A DNA stretch of 15,037 nt from Thermoplasmatota archaeon (GTDB lineage: Archaea; Thermoplasmatota; Penumbrarchaeia; Penumbrarchaeales; Penumbrarchaeaceae), in contig JAUVLN010000019.1 of the NCBI GenBank assembly GCA_030600725.1, positions 1-15,037 on the forward strand. Direction: 5' to 3'. The notes under the pieces are model-generated. The model was not told where the DNA came from. It worked only from the letters and a program-made list of their open reading frames with translations, and did not search any database. Position numbers and translations under genes: made by a program. Below are positions 1-7,548 of the stretch, piece by piece (the first letter of the stretch is position 1; every line of letters begins with the position of its first letter).

Positions 1-245
1 ATATCAAGGCGATATCGGCAATGAGGGAGGAGTTCGCGGCCTGTGATTGGGACGCGGAGACCCTGCACAACGTGATCTATGAGGGGTCCAGGTCCAGGGC
101 CATTGATCCGAAGGACACCTTCACCGCCTTCTACAGGATACTCATGGGCAAGGAGAAGGGGCCCCGGTTGGGATATTTTCTGCATGCGATGAAGAGGGAC
201 GACGTTCTCGAAAGGCTTGGGTCTGTACTCTCCCGAAGAAGGTGA
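1..245 (+). CDS. lysS: Class I lysyl-tRNA synthetase, C-terminal fragment (5' part outside window)
   Basis: The frame is open from the first base (codons start at position 3) to a TGA at 243-245, giving about 80 C-terminal residues. The segment with GKEKGPRLGYF followed by a basic helix ending in RLGSVL matches what I know of the end of archaeal class I LysRS, the Rossmann-type enzyme that charges tRNA-Lys in place of the class II form. This part lies in the anticodon-binding helical region, so no KMSKS or HIGH motif is expected here. The ATG at 21 is internal. A second, damaged copy of this 3' end lies at 4157-4463. The first 101 bases of the window are identical to 4218-4318, after which the copies differ by scattered, partly synonymous changes. 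Identification rests on the C-terminal motif alone. Confidence 0.8.
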   Translation, partial: IKAISAMREEFAACDWDAETLHNVIYEGSRSRAIDPKDTFTAFYRILMGKEKGPRLGYFLHAMKRDDVLERLGSVLSRRR

Positions 246-318
246 ACACCCAGGGTCCAGGCCCCGACATCGGTCCGCTAACCGTGAATGATCTCCACGT
301 CGAAACAGTATGAAACCG

Positions 319-329
319 TTAAATAAAAA
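319..329 (+). promoter_or_regulatory. TATA-like box upstream of the SBBP/Fn3 surface protein gene
   Basis: The AT-rich stretch TTAAATAAAA lies in a GC-rich spacer about 40 bp before the ATG at 365, preceded by the purine-rich GAAACCG that could serve as a BRE. Transcription would start near 345-350. A purine-rich segment (GGAGAGTGGGGG, 349-360) just before the ATG can act as ribosome binding site. The remaining spacer (246-318) shows no gene or clear hairpin. Confidence 0.5.
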
Positions 330-364
330 GGGCCAATTATTAGAGGCTGGAGAGTGGGGGAACC

Positions 365-3300
365 ATGAGGTCTTTTCCAGCGCTGTTTTCATTAATGCTC
401 ATCCTATTATCTGCAGGTTCCGCGATCACTTTTCATCATGATGCTTCCAACGATCCGGGGGGAGCTCTCGCCTACCAGATGGCGAAGCATCCAACGATGG
501 GGTCCGAGACAGGGGATGGTCCAGAGGCCATTGGATCCTCCATCACGTTCATGAAGAACATGGGACAGCTGGCAGACGATGATATCCTCTACTACACTAT
601 CTCTTCCGGATTCTCACTCGGGTTCCTCGATGATGGCGTGATCATCATCAGAGGAAGCACAGAGGGCCATCCATCGGGACCGGATAGTACTGACCGGTAT
701 GAGGATCGGAAGGTCCTGCCGGCCCCTCCCGACCCGGGTGAGGCATACAGGATCAGGTTCCAGGATACCACAGGGGACGACCCTGTGGGAATGGACAAAA
801 CATCCTGGAATTCAAATTTCTTCTACGGAGATGATCCGGAGATGTGGGTGACCGAAGTGCCAGGCTATACTCGACTGGTCTATGAGGACCTGTGGAATGG
901 GTTCGATCTCATCCACGAGCTCAATGACGGCCACTATACGATGGAGCTAAAAAGAGAGCCCTGGGCCCGGAATACAGACCTGACGATCCAGGTCGAACGG
1001 TACGAAGATGATATCCTTCGATCTATCGATGATAGATGGACCTCGTGGGATTTCAACGCTCTGATGGAACTGGTCAACGAGGATGTTCCAACAATTGGGG
1101 AGGAGATATCCTCCTCCATCATCATCAATGGGGATCTTCTCACCATTAAAGATGGTGGCGAAACCAGGGCTGTCCTCGGAGATCCTCTGATATTCTCCAC
1201 ATTTCTTGGGGGCACGGGATGGGATGAATCCACACAGATCGCCGTTGATTGTTCGGGCGATATGTATGTTGCGAGGTATACCGAATCGACCGATTTTCCC
1301 ACAACTAATGGGGCTTACGATGAAGAGTACAACGGAGGTGACTGGGACATCTTCATCTCCAAGCTAGGACAGGGTGGAACTTCTCTCGAATATTCCACGT
1401 TCTTTGGGGGTTACGGCGGAGATGTGGGTATGGGCCTGTGTTTGGATGATTCGAATAATGTGTATCTGACAGGATATACAGACTCGCCCAATTTTCCCAC
1501 GACGCCCGGGGCGTTTGATACCAAGGTCGATGGAATAGGGCCGGATGCATTTACCCTATCCATTGGTCCCATGGGCGATACTCTGAGGCTATCCACACTG
1601 TTCGGAGGCAACAGGACGGATTCAGGGACCTGCATTGAAGTGGGCCCATATGGAGACATCTACATTGGAGGATACACACAGTCAGATAATTTTCCCACCA
1701 CATCGGGTGTTGTATCCGAGAATTATAACGGAGGTACCACCGATTCCTTTGTTGTCAAGCTGAAGGACTCGGGAACCTCTCTGGTTTATTCCACATACCT
1801 GGGTGGCACTGTTTACGACGAGATATGGTCCATCGCGGTAGACACCCAGGGTAGAGCACATGTACTTGGTGAGACCGCATCCGAGGATCTGATCGTTACT
1901 CCAGGGGCCTTTGACACAACGTACAACGGAGGAGATCAGGACCTGTTCATCTCGGTCCTGAATGGTTCCGGCGAGTCCCTTGATCGATCCACCTATCTCG
2001 GTGGGAGCGGAGGGGATTACGCAATGAAGATCATCCTTGACGGTGACGGCTACTCATATCTGACCGGAGGTACGAATTCGATCGACTACCCATCGACAAT
2101 CAACTCTTACGACAGGTTCAACAATGGCGGAATGGATGCGATAGTTACCAAGATAAACATCTCGGGAGACCATCTGATATTCTCAACCTACATTGGAGGT
2201 GATGATTTCGATGGGGCCTATGACATAGACGTTGATGATGAAGGCTATGTCTATTTGGTGGGCACCACAAAGTCCATGGGCTTTCCCGCAAGTGATTTCG
2301 GGTACGACAGGACCTTCAACGGGGGATTGACCGACGTTTTCCTGTGCAAGCTGAATGTATCGGGCAAGAGGCTTCTGTACACAACCTTCTATGGAGGGGG
2401 GGATGAGGATTTTGGCACCGGCATTGCCTACCTTGATAAAAGCTGTGTATTTATTACAGGATACACGAGCTCAACGAACCTGCCAACCACCCCGGGCTCA
2501 CTATCTCCCTCTTTCAGGGGAGGGGCCTATGACGGCTTCATTTCCCGGTTCAACCTCTCCATGGCCCCCTCCAAGATCGAAGAGTTCACATCATACTACG
2601 GGGATAAGGAGGTATCTCTTCGCTGGAAACCACCCATTGATAAGGGTGGATCGGCCCCGATCATGTACAGGATCTATCGAGGTATAACCCCAGGGTACAT
2701 GAATGAGGTGGGAGTGGTTTCCGGGACGACCTTTTTGGATACGGGACTGACAAATGGGGAGAAATATCTACATCAGGTCGCTGTCTTCAACGATATCGGA
2801 CAGGGCCCGATGAGTGATATTGTGACCACAAAACCTCGAAGTCTGCCTGGTGAACCCCTGAACCTCGATCTCGAGTGGGGTGATGATAAGGTGATCCTGA
2901 GATGGGCCCCACCCTCGGATACGGGTGGAATCAGCATCATTGCATACAATATCTATAGGGGTGAGACTTCCGGCTCACTTGAATTTATCAAAGGGGTGAA
3001 GAACGTACTTGAGTACACCGATACCGGACTCAGGAACGGGGTGACATATTACTACAGGATCAGCGCCAACAACTCCGAAGGAGAGGGGCCCATGGGTGGT
3101 GAGTCATCTGCAATCCCCGCGAGTGTACCTGGAAACCCCGTTAAGCTCACGAGTATACCAGGGGACAGGAGGATCCTTCTGGGTTGGGGCGCACCAGAAG
3201 ATGTGGGAGGATTTCCCATACTCGGCTACAATATCTACAGGGGGATATGGGGGACGAATCTCTCATTGTACATCACACTGGAGGCAGTAACCTCCTACGA

Positions 3301-4156
3301 TGACGTTGATGTGGAAAATGGAGATAGCTACAATTACTCCATCAACTGTTTCAACGAGATTGGCGAGGGGGAGATGGGGCCTTCGATAACCAGCACACCA
3401 GGCAGCATACCTGACGTGGTACTGGACCTTCAGGGTCTACCGGGTAACAACATGGCCACCTTATCCTGGTCTCCACCTGCGGATGATGGTGGATTCGACC
3501 TGACAGGCTATCGGGTATATCGAGGAAGAGATATTGAGAACATGAAACTGATCGGTGACCTGGTCCAGGATACATCATATATCGATCGGAATATTGAGAA
3601 TGGAAAGCTGTTCCACTACAAGGTGAGCGGTGTCAACGATCTTGGGGAGGGACCGTTTTCCCAGGTCATCGACGTGATCCCCTCGTCGGTGCCGAACCCA
3701 CCTCGGAAATTGGAATCAATAATCGGTGTCGACTACATCAATATCTCATGGGAAGCTCCGGGAAATGATGGCGGGTCGCCAATTATGGGTTACAATGTCT
3801 ATCGTGGGATCAATTCCCTGGATTGGGTCCTCCTTGTATCCCTGCCCAATGTCACAACATACGAGGATAACAATGTCACAATGAGCCTGATATATCGATA
3901 CAAGGTCTCTGCTGTCAACTTGGTAGGGGAGGGGGACAGTTCACAGGTCAGCGATCTCTCAATAAGGGTCGATGATATTCAAATTGTGGAAACGACAAAA
4001 AAGAGCGACTCGCTCCTTTGGGTGCTAATTGTAATGATTATCGCTGTGGTGGTCTTATTGATCGCCCTTATCGGCGCGGGCATCGTCGTTATAAACATCA
4101 GAGGAAGGAAAGGGGGACACTACCCTCATTTCGATCCCGAAATGTTCAAGGATTAG
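365..4156 (+). CDS. Secreted, membrane-anchored protein with a seven-blade SBBP propeller and five Fn3 domains
   Basis: A 1263-residue surface protein. Residues 1-20 form a signal peptide. Residues about 55-275 resemble the domain that often precedes SBBP repeats (motif FMKNMGQ near 61). Seven SBBP-type repeats then start near residues 277, 342, 408, 474, 541, 606 and 672. Each opens with STFLGG or a variant, carries a D.xGxxYxxGxT strand, then FPTTPGAF and NGGxxDxFxxKL. Seven units make one closed beta-propeller. Five fibronectin type III domains follow, starting near 732, 826, 918, 1012 and 1106, each with a W.PP..xGG core and a YxxYRG strand. A TM helix spans about 1216-1240, with a short basic cytoplasmic tail. 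This predicts a cell-surface stalk carrying a propeller head, probably for adhesion or binding; the ligand is unknown. Monocistronic, with its own promoter. It is flanked by two copies of the lysS 3' end. Confidence 0.9.
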   Translation: MRSFPALFSLMLILLSAGSAITFHHDASNDPGGALAYQMAKHPTMGSETGDGPEAIGSSITFMKNMGQLADDDILYYTISSGFSLGFLDDGVIIIRGSTEGHPSGPDSTDRYEDRKVLPAPPDPGEAYRIRFQDTTGDDPVGMDKTSWNSNFFYGDDPEMWVTEVPGYTRLVYEDLWNGFDLIHELNDGHYTMELKREPWARNTDLTIQVERYEDDILRSIDDRWTSWDFNALMELVNEDVPTIGEEISSSIIINGDLLTIKDGGETRAVLGDPLIFSTFLGGTGWDESTQIAVDCSGDMYVARYTESTDFPTTNGAYDEEYNGGDWDIFISKLGQGGTSLEYSTFFGGYGGDVGMGLCLDDSNNVYLTGYTDSPNFPTTPGAFDTKVDGIGPDAFTLSIGPMGDTLRLSTLFGGNRTDSGTCIEVGPYGDIYIGGYTQSDNFPTTSGVVSENYNGGTTDSFVVKLKDSGTSLVYSTYLGGTVYDEIWSIAVDTQGRAHVLGETASEDLIVTPGAFDTTYNGGDQDLFISVLNGSGESLDRSTYLGGSGGDYAMKIILDGDGYSYLTGGTNSIDYPSTINSYDRFNNGGMDAIVTKINISGDHLIFSTYIGGDDFDGAYDIDVDDEGYVYLVGTTKSMGFPASDFGYDRTFNGGLTDVFLCKLNVSGKRLLYTTFYGGGDEDFGTGIAYLDKSCVFITGYTSSTNLPTTPGSLSPSFRGGAYDGFISRFNLSMAPSKIEEFTSYYGDKEVSLRWKPPIDKGGSAPIMYRIYRGITPGYMNEVGVVSGTTFLDTGLTNGEKYLHQVAVFNDIGQGPMSDIVTTKPRSLPGEPLNLDLEWGDDKVILRWAPPSDTGGISIIAYNIYRGETSGSLEFIKGVKNVLEYTDTGLRNGVTYYYRISANNSEGEGPMGGESSAIPASVPGNPVKLTSIPGDRRILLGWGAPEDVGGFPILGYNIYRGIWGTNLSLYITLEAVTSYDDVDVENGDSYNYSINCFNEIGEGEMGPSITSTPGSIPDVVLDLQGLPGNNMATLSWSPPADDGGFDLTGYRVYRGRDIENMKLIGDLVQDTSYIDRNIENGKLFHYKVSGVNDLGEGPFSQVIDVIPSSVPNPPRKLESIIGVDYINISWEAPGNDGGSPIMGYNVYRGINSLDWVLLVSLPNVTTYEDNNVTMSLIYRYKVSAVNLVGEGDSSQVSDLSIRVDDIQIVETTKKSDSLLWVLIVMIIAVVVLLIALIGAGIVVINIRGRKGGHYPHFDPEMFKD

Positions 4157-4463
4157 GAAGGCCCCATCAAGAGATCCGGGACCCCTGATTTTGTTGTGAA
4201 TGGACTGGAGGAGGGGCATATCAAGGCGATATCGGCAATGAGGGAGGAGTTCGCGGCCTGTGATTGGGACGCGGAGACCCTGCACAACGTGATCTATGAG
4301 GGGTCCAGGTCCAGGGCCCTTGATCCGAAGGACACCTTCACCGCCTTCTACAGGATACTCCTGGGCAAGGGGAAGGGGCCTAGATTGGGATATTGTTCTG
4401 CATGCGATGAAGAGGGACGACGTTCTCGGCAGGCTTGATACTGTTCTGAAGCTCAGAGGGTGA
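4157..4463 (+). pseudogene. Frameshifted duplicate of the lysS 3' end
   Basis: Directly after the stop of the surface-protein gene, an open frame reads into a second copy of the LysRS C-terminus. It covers residues absent from the window's first copy (from about 4157) and then matches positions 1 onward. Positions 4218-4318 are identical to 1-101. Beyond that there are about nine substitutions before the ends diverge, including a synonymous three-base change at the Pro-Arg codons. Relative to copy 1, one extra base lies in the GGATATT(G)TTCTGC segment near 4394-4398. It breaks the frame and gives a premature stop at 4436-4438. Correcting it restores the C-terminus through to a TGA at 4461-4463. 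No catalytic domain is present, so it cannot be a working synthetase. It looks like a remnant of a duplication or of an insertion event at lysS. Confidence 0.8.
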
Positions 4464-4624
4464 CCCCGAACTATAGGGTCCAGTTCCAATAATGAATCCG
4501 TTTCACACTGAAGTGACCATTATTTGATCGGTCTTTGATGGGGTAGGATCCTTATGATCGCTACTGCATGATAGATACCTACTTATGCGTACTTGCAGAT
4601 ATCATCGAGCAAGGTGAGAAGAAG

Positions 4625-5638
4625 ATGAAACACCTTTTTTCCATTCCATTTCCCACTTTGATCATACTCTCTATCATGATGGGAGCATCTGTTGGGATCG
4701 TGATGGGAGAGGAGGAAACGAGTTGTGATCCGATATCTCCCCTGGATAAGGGGGATGGGCCATCCGGACTTCTTCCACCGGAGATATCCATCGAACTGGA
4801 CCATGACTTCAAGGAGGTGGATGTCAGCCCCGGAAGCGATGGTGTGGTCACTTTTGATGGGACCGTATATTGTGATATGCCTCCCGCCACCCCTCCCGGT
4901 CAAGAGTGCATGGTTTTTTTAATAGCCGATGCAGGCGGTTGGGCAGTAGATTCAATTCCTGCAATCGCCTTTTCTAGAACCAAAACCCAGGAGAGAATTT
5001 CGATCGATGTCCAGGTACCCCCGGAGACATCCTCTTCACTGGAGAATGAATTGGAGATCTCTGCGAAATGGCGATATGAGCCGGGCATTGAACAGGGATA
5101 TGCTGAAGGAACCAATGCAGAGATCATAATCACTCCTTACTGCAATCTTACGTTTACATCTGAAAAACCCGTAATGAGAGCACCTGTTGGAGAGTGGGCG
5201 AAATTCAGCTTGATCCTCAAGAACGAGGGGAATACGGATACCAATATCACCCTTGAGGTTACAGTTGAAGACGGCGTGGAGTATGAAATCGAAAGCAACA
5301 CCATCATCATCAGAGAACAGGGTGAATATGAGATATCGCTCCGTGCAAAACAGAAGAGCGGATTGGCGGGAAGCAATCCGATCTCCATCAAAGCAAAAAG
5401 CCCCCATGAAGGACAGAGAAATGAGGTCACATTTGGAATATATTTGAAGACGGAAAATTCCGCGAGGGCATTGCTTGGTAACCCCATCTTTTATATCATA
5501 TCCTCCACATTGATACTGGTCGCAATTGCCGTATCTATAATAGTAATTAAAAGGAAAAAAAGAATGATCTCAAATAATTATGGAAAATGTCTGAATAACA
5601 TTTCCGGATCTGGCGGAAAGGAAAAGGTGGAGGTTTAA
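4625..5638 (+). CDS. Secreted, C-terminally anchored surface protein with a CARDB/NEW3-like beta domain
   Basis: The frame is open from 4568, but ATG 4625 is the better start. AGGTGAG at 4612-4618 lies 6 nt before it, and the product then begins MKHLFS with a hydrophobic signal peptide (residues 1-28). The 337-residue protein has an acidic, beta-rich ectodomain of about 140 residues. Residues about 173-260 hold the pattern FSLILKNEGNTDTNITLEV, typical of immunoglobulin-like CARDB/NEW3 domains in archaeal surface proteins. One TM helix (about 287-309) and a basic tail with KRKKR follow, so the bulk faces outside. I do not recognise a specific family; it is similar in layout to archaeal choice-of-anchor proteins. 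The next gene starts 4 nt after its stop, so the two are probably co-transcribed. GC content falls steadily toward its 3' end. Confidence 0.85.
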   Translation: MKHLFSIPFPTLIILSIMMGASVGIVMGEEETSCDPISPLDKGDGPSGLLPPEISIELDHDFKEVDVSPGSDGVVTFDGTVYCDMPPATPPGQECMVFLIADAGGWAVDSIPAIAFSRTKTQERISIDVQVPPETSSSLENELEISAKWRYEPGIEQGYAEGTNAEIIITPYCNLTFTSEKPVMRAPVGEWAKFSLILKNEGNTDTNITLEVTVEDGVEYEIESNTIIIREQGEYEISLRAKQKSGLAGSNPISIKAKSPHEGQRNEVTFGIYLKTENSARALLGNPIFYIISSTLILVAIAVSIIVIKRKKRMISNNYGKCLNNISGSGGKEKVEV

Positions 5639-5642
5639 ATAA

Positions 5643-6128
5643 ATGAATAGATCACTTATACTATCTTCATTGATAATCGCCATAATAATTACGATTATTG
5701 CCTTTTTCAGCTCCTTTTTGATTCCGATCGAGGTCACAGAAACCACAGAAGAAACGGATGAAGATGGAATAGCCGACGCATCAATAACAGCTGAGCCTTC
5801 ACCAATATCCATCATCATTCAGGCATTATCAGTCTTCAGTTTAATTTTGCTGTTTTTTATTATTATTTTCATGATCAAGAATGAATTTCATCTAAGGTCA
5901 TTACTGGAGTTTTGTTGGATGATTGGAACTCCATTCCTTTTTATTACTCTCTTTATGAATCAGCTATTTGAAAAGCGTCCCTGTCCAGCACATCATAGTC
6001 TGGAATTGTTGATGATCATCTCGATCTTTCTTTTCATTATGATATATCTGATAATGCTCTTGATTATTTCCATCGAAACCCTGATCATTCTTGCCAAGAA
6101 TATCCAGATAAAATGGAGAAATAATTAA
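5643..6128 (+). CDS. Small polytopic membrane protein, unknown function
   Basis: A 161-residue hydrophobic protein with about four TM helices: residues 4-27, 55-80, about 90-108 and 121-150. An acidic extracellular loop (TETTEETDEDG) lies between helices 1 and 2. The ATG lies 4 nt after the stop of the preceding anchored protein and is preceded by AGGTGGAGG at 5625-5633, which overlaps the end of that gene. Translational coupling and a shared role at the membrane are therefore likely. The coding sequence is very AT-rich (many ATT/ATA Ile and TTT Phe codons), unlike the GC-rich genes on either side. Hydrophobic content explains part of this; recent transfer could explain the rest. No family recognised. 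Confidence 0.75.
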   Translation: MNRSLILSSLIIAIIITIIAFFSSFLIPIEVTETTEETDEDGIADASITAEPSPISIIIQALSVFSLILLFFIIIFMIKNEFHLRSLLEFCWMIGTPFLFITLFMNQLFEKRPCPAHHSLELLMIISIFLFIMIYLIMLLIISIETLIILAKNIQIKWRNN

Positions 6129-6207
6129 TCGATGTGTTGATGAGAGGAGAAAATAATAAAGAACAAAGTTCCGCATATTGCCGAAATGAGTGTGGAGATG
6201 TCAATGA

Positions 6208-6219
6208 TTATCCTAGGAT
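6208..6219. repeat. 12-bp perfect palindrome at the 3' end of the RHH gene
   Basis: TATCCTAGGATA is its own reverse complement and overlaps the stop codon of the minus-strand RHH gene. It has no T-run and no loop, so it is unlikely to be an intrinsic terminator. It may be chance or a second protein site. The convergent spacer 6129-6207 holds no other recognisable element. Confidence 0.4.
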
Positions 6220-6446
6220 AGTTCTTTGAATCTCTTTTCAAGCAGTTCACCTGATGTCTCTTTTTGGATATCTCTGAAGGTTTCCGGATCCAATCCGCTC
6301 TGTCTTAGCTGTTCTTCAAGATCTCTTTGTATCATCAATCTTATTGCATTTCTGACTGCCTCGGACCTGCTCTTATATCGACCTTGTTTGACCTTCTGGT
6401 CTAGATATTCCAGCAAGTTTCCGGTTACCTCTACGCTCACATTCAT
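6213..6446 (-). CDS. Ribbon-helix-helix (CopG/ParD-like) DNA-binding protein
   Basis: A 77-residue protein that begins with an RHH fold. A short beta strand (NVSVEVTG) is followed by helix A (LLEYLDQKVKQG), the turn RYKSRSEA and helix B (VRNAIRLMIQRDLEE). The (Y/F)xSRSEAVRxAIR signature is typical of ParD/CopG antitoxins and archaeal RHH repressors, which dimerise and insert the paired strands into the DNA major groove. The acidic/basic C-terminal tail could bind a partner. No toxin gene adjoins it: downstream is a convergent membrane-protein gene and upstream a divergent methyltransferase. It therefore appears to be an orphan regulator or an antitoxin that has lost its partner. A 16-bp palindrome lies in its own promoter at 6468-6483, a natural site for autoregulation. 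Confidence 0.85.
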   Translation of the reverse strand: MNVSVEVTGNLLEYLDQKVKQGRYKSRSEAVRNAIRLMIQRDLEEQLRQSGLDPETFRDIQKETSGELLEKRFKELS

Positions 6447-6467
6447 GGCATTACCAATATCAATAAC

Positions 6468-6483
6468 TATTAGCGGGCTAATA
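6468..6483. promoter_or_regulatory. Putative RHH operator: 16-bp palindrome in the RHH promoter
   Basis: TATTAGC-GG-GCTAATA is a perfect 7-bp inverted repeat with a 2-bp centre. It lies 22 bp upstream of the RHH start codon (6446, minus strand), where the archaeal core promoter would sit. Binding there would block TBP or polymerase. It is also upstream of the divergent methyltransferase, so it could influence both. Regulation is inferred from symmetry and position only. Confidence 0.5.
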
Positions 6484-6589
6484 TCATTTTTGGTTTATCT
6501 GCAATAATCACGGATTGTTGATATACGGTAAAACTCTCCATTCACTTCACGATACCAACACATCCATTATCAAGGGAAACGCCTATCAG

Positions 6590-7324
6590 ATGCTCAAGAT
6601 GACGCTAGCAGAGTCGGACGGGGACGACATAAAGGAGCTTGTAAGGGAGGCCTACGATTCCATAGCGCCCCACTTCTCCAGAACCCGTGAGAGGATCTGG
6701 CCCCCCACGGAGGTTTTCCTGAAAGAGGTGTCCCCCTGCAAGATAGCGGACCTGGGATGCGGGACGGGGCGCGCGATCTCAAGATGCGTTGAGCTGGGAT
6801 GTGACATCATAGGGATCGACGGCTCATCGGAACAGCTGGGCCAATCCAGGGAACGGTTGGAAAACGAAGGGGCCCCGGAAGGGTCCTATACATTGATCCA
6901 GGCGGATCTGGAGGATCTCCCGCTTGAGGATATGTCGGTCCACAACTGCATCATGATCGCCTCTTTACACCACCTCCCCACAGGGGATCAAAGGATAAAC
7001 TCCCTCAAGGAGGCGTTGAGGATCACCAGACCGGGAGGATATATTCAGGTCTCTGCCTGGACGTGGGACCAGAAGAGGTTCGGAAAGGACCATCTATCCA
7101 GGATCAATGGGGAGAGGGAGACCGGACCACAGGACGGGGCCCTTCCGGGGGACTTCCTCGTGCCGTGGAAGGAGGGTGTCCGGAGGCTGAGGTTCTATCA
7201 TCTATACGGCCCTGGAGAGCTCGAGGAAGAGGTGAAAGAAGCCGGTTGGAAGCTCACCCGTTCCTATTTCGACGGTAGAAACCACTGGGCCGAGGCGAGT
7301 AAATCCATGGAGTTACATGAATAA
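6590..7324 (+). CDS. SAM-dependent methyltransferase, Trm9/ALKBH8-like (tRNA wobble uridine)
   Basis: A class I Rossmann methyltransferase of 244 residues from ATG 6590. A TTG at 6515 would extend it by 25 residues with no family resemblance, and ATG 6599 is another candidate. Motif I is ADLGCGTGR (about 53-61), the acidic loop after strand 2 is IIGIDGSS (about 74-81), motif III is ADLEDLPL (105-112) and motif IV is ASLHHLP (124-130). Outside the core, the YDSIAPHFSRTR opening, the PWP/WPP segment, PWKxxxRRLRFYHLY (about 191-206) and the closing RNHWAEASK resemble Trm9 and the methyltransferase half of ALKBH8. Those enzymes convert carboxymethyl-uridine at tRNA position 34 to its methyl ester, in yeast with the zinc protein Trm112. 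A similar role here is inferred. The gene is divergent from the RHH gene and appears monocistronic. Confidence 0.8.
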   Translation: MLKMTLAESDGDDIKELVREAYDSIAPHFSRTRERIWPPTEVFLKEVSPCKIADLGCGTGRAISRCVELGCDIIGIDGSSEQLGQSRERLENEGAPEGSYTLIQADLEDLPLEDMSVHNCIMIASLHHLPTGDQRINSLKEALRITRPGGYIQVSAWTWDQKRFGKDHLSRINGERETGPQDGALPGDFLVPWKEGVRRLRFYHLYGPGELEEEVKEAGWKLTRSYFDGRNHWAEASKSMELHE

Positions 7325-7372
7325 AATGGTAATATCAATCGTTGAATTCACGGTTTTCAACAGGGAGGTCGA

Positions 7373-7537
7373 TCATATCTCCAGTTGAATACCTGATGAC
7401 CATAATCCGTTCAATGAGGGATCTCCCTGACGAATCCCATATCTATCTATCTTCACATCAAAGACCAGAGAAGCTGGAATGTCGATATCATCGGCCATGG
7501 GACATCCAAATCGTGATCTCAGGGTGGAATCCCCCAT
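7373..7537 (-). CDS. Possible small ORF or gene remnant downstream of the AAA ATPase
   Basis: The 224-bp spacer between the methyltransferase and the AAA ATPase carries a minus-strand frame of 54 codons from ATG 7537. It reads MGDSTLRSRFGCPMADD and ends in LNGLWSSGIQLEI. The frame stays open upstream into the ATPase gene's end (SSEDILAIDLKQ), so it could also be the tail of a broken gene. The composition is protein-like, with regularly alternating hydrophobic residues, but no clear ribosome site or family match was found. An overlapping plus-strand frame (7342-7560, TTG start) looks less protein-like. A start 12 bp inside the span of the ATPase transcript would allow read-through expression. 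Confidence 0.25.
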   Translation of the reverse strand: MGDSTLRSRFGCPMADDIDIPASLVFDVKIDRYGIRQGDPSLNGLWSSGIQLEI

Positions 7538-7548
7538 ACCGACTTGTT

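Noticed and set aside
4568..4624. Upstream ATG 4568 extension of the anchored surface protein
   Set aside because: It would add 19 residues before the signal peptide. The good ribosome site and the hydrophobic leader both point to ATG 4625.
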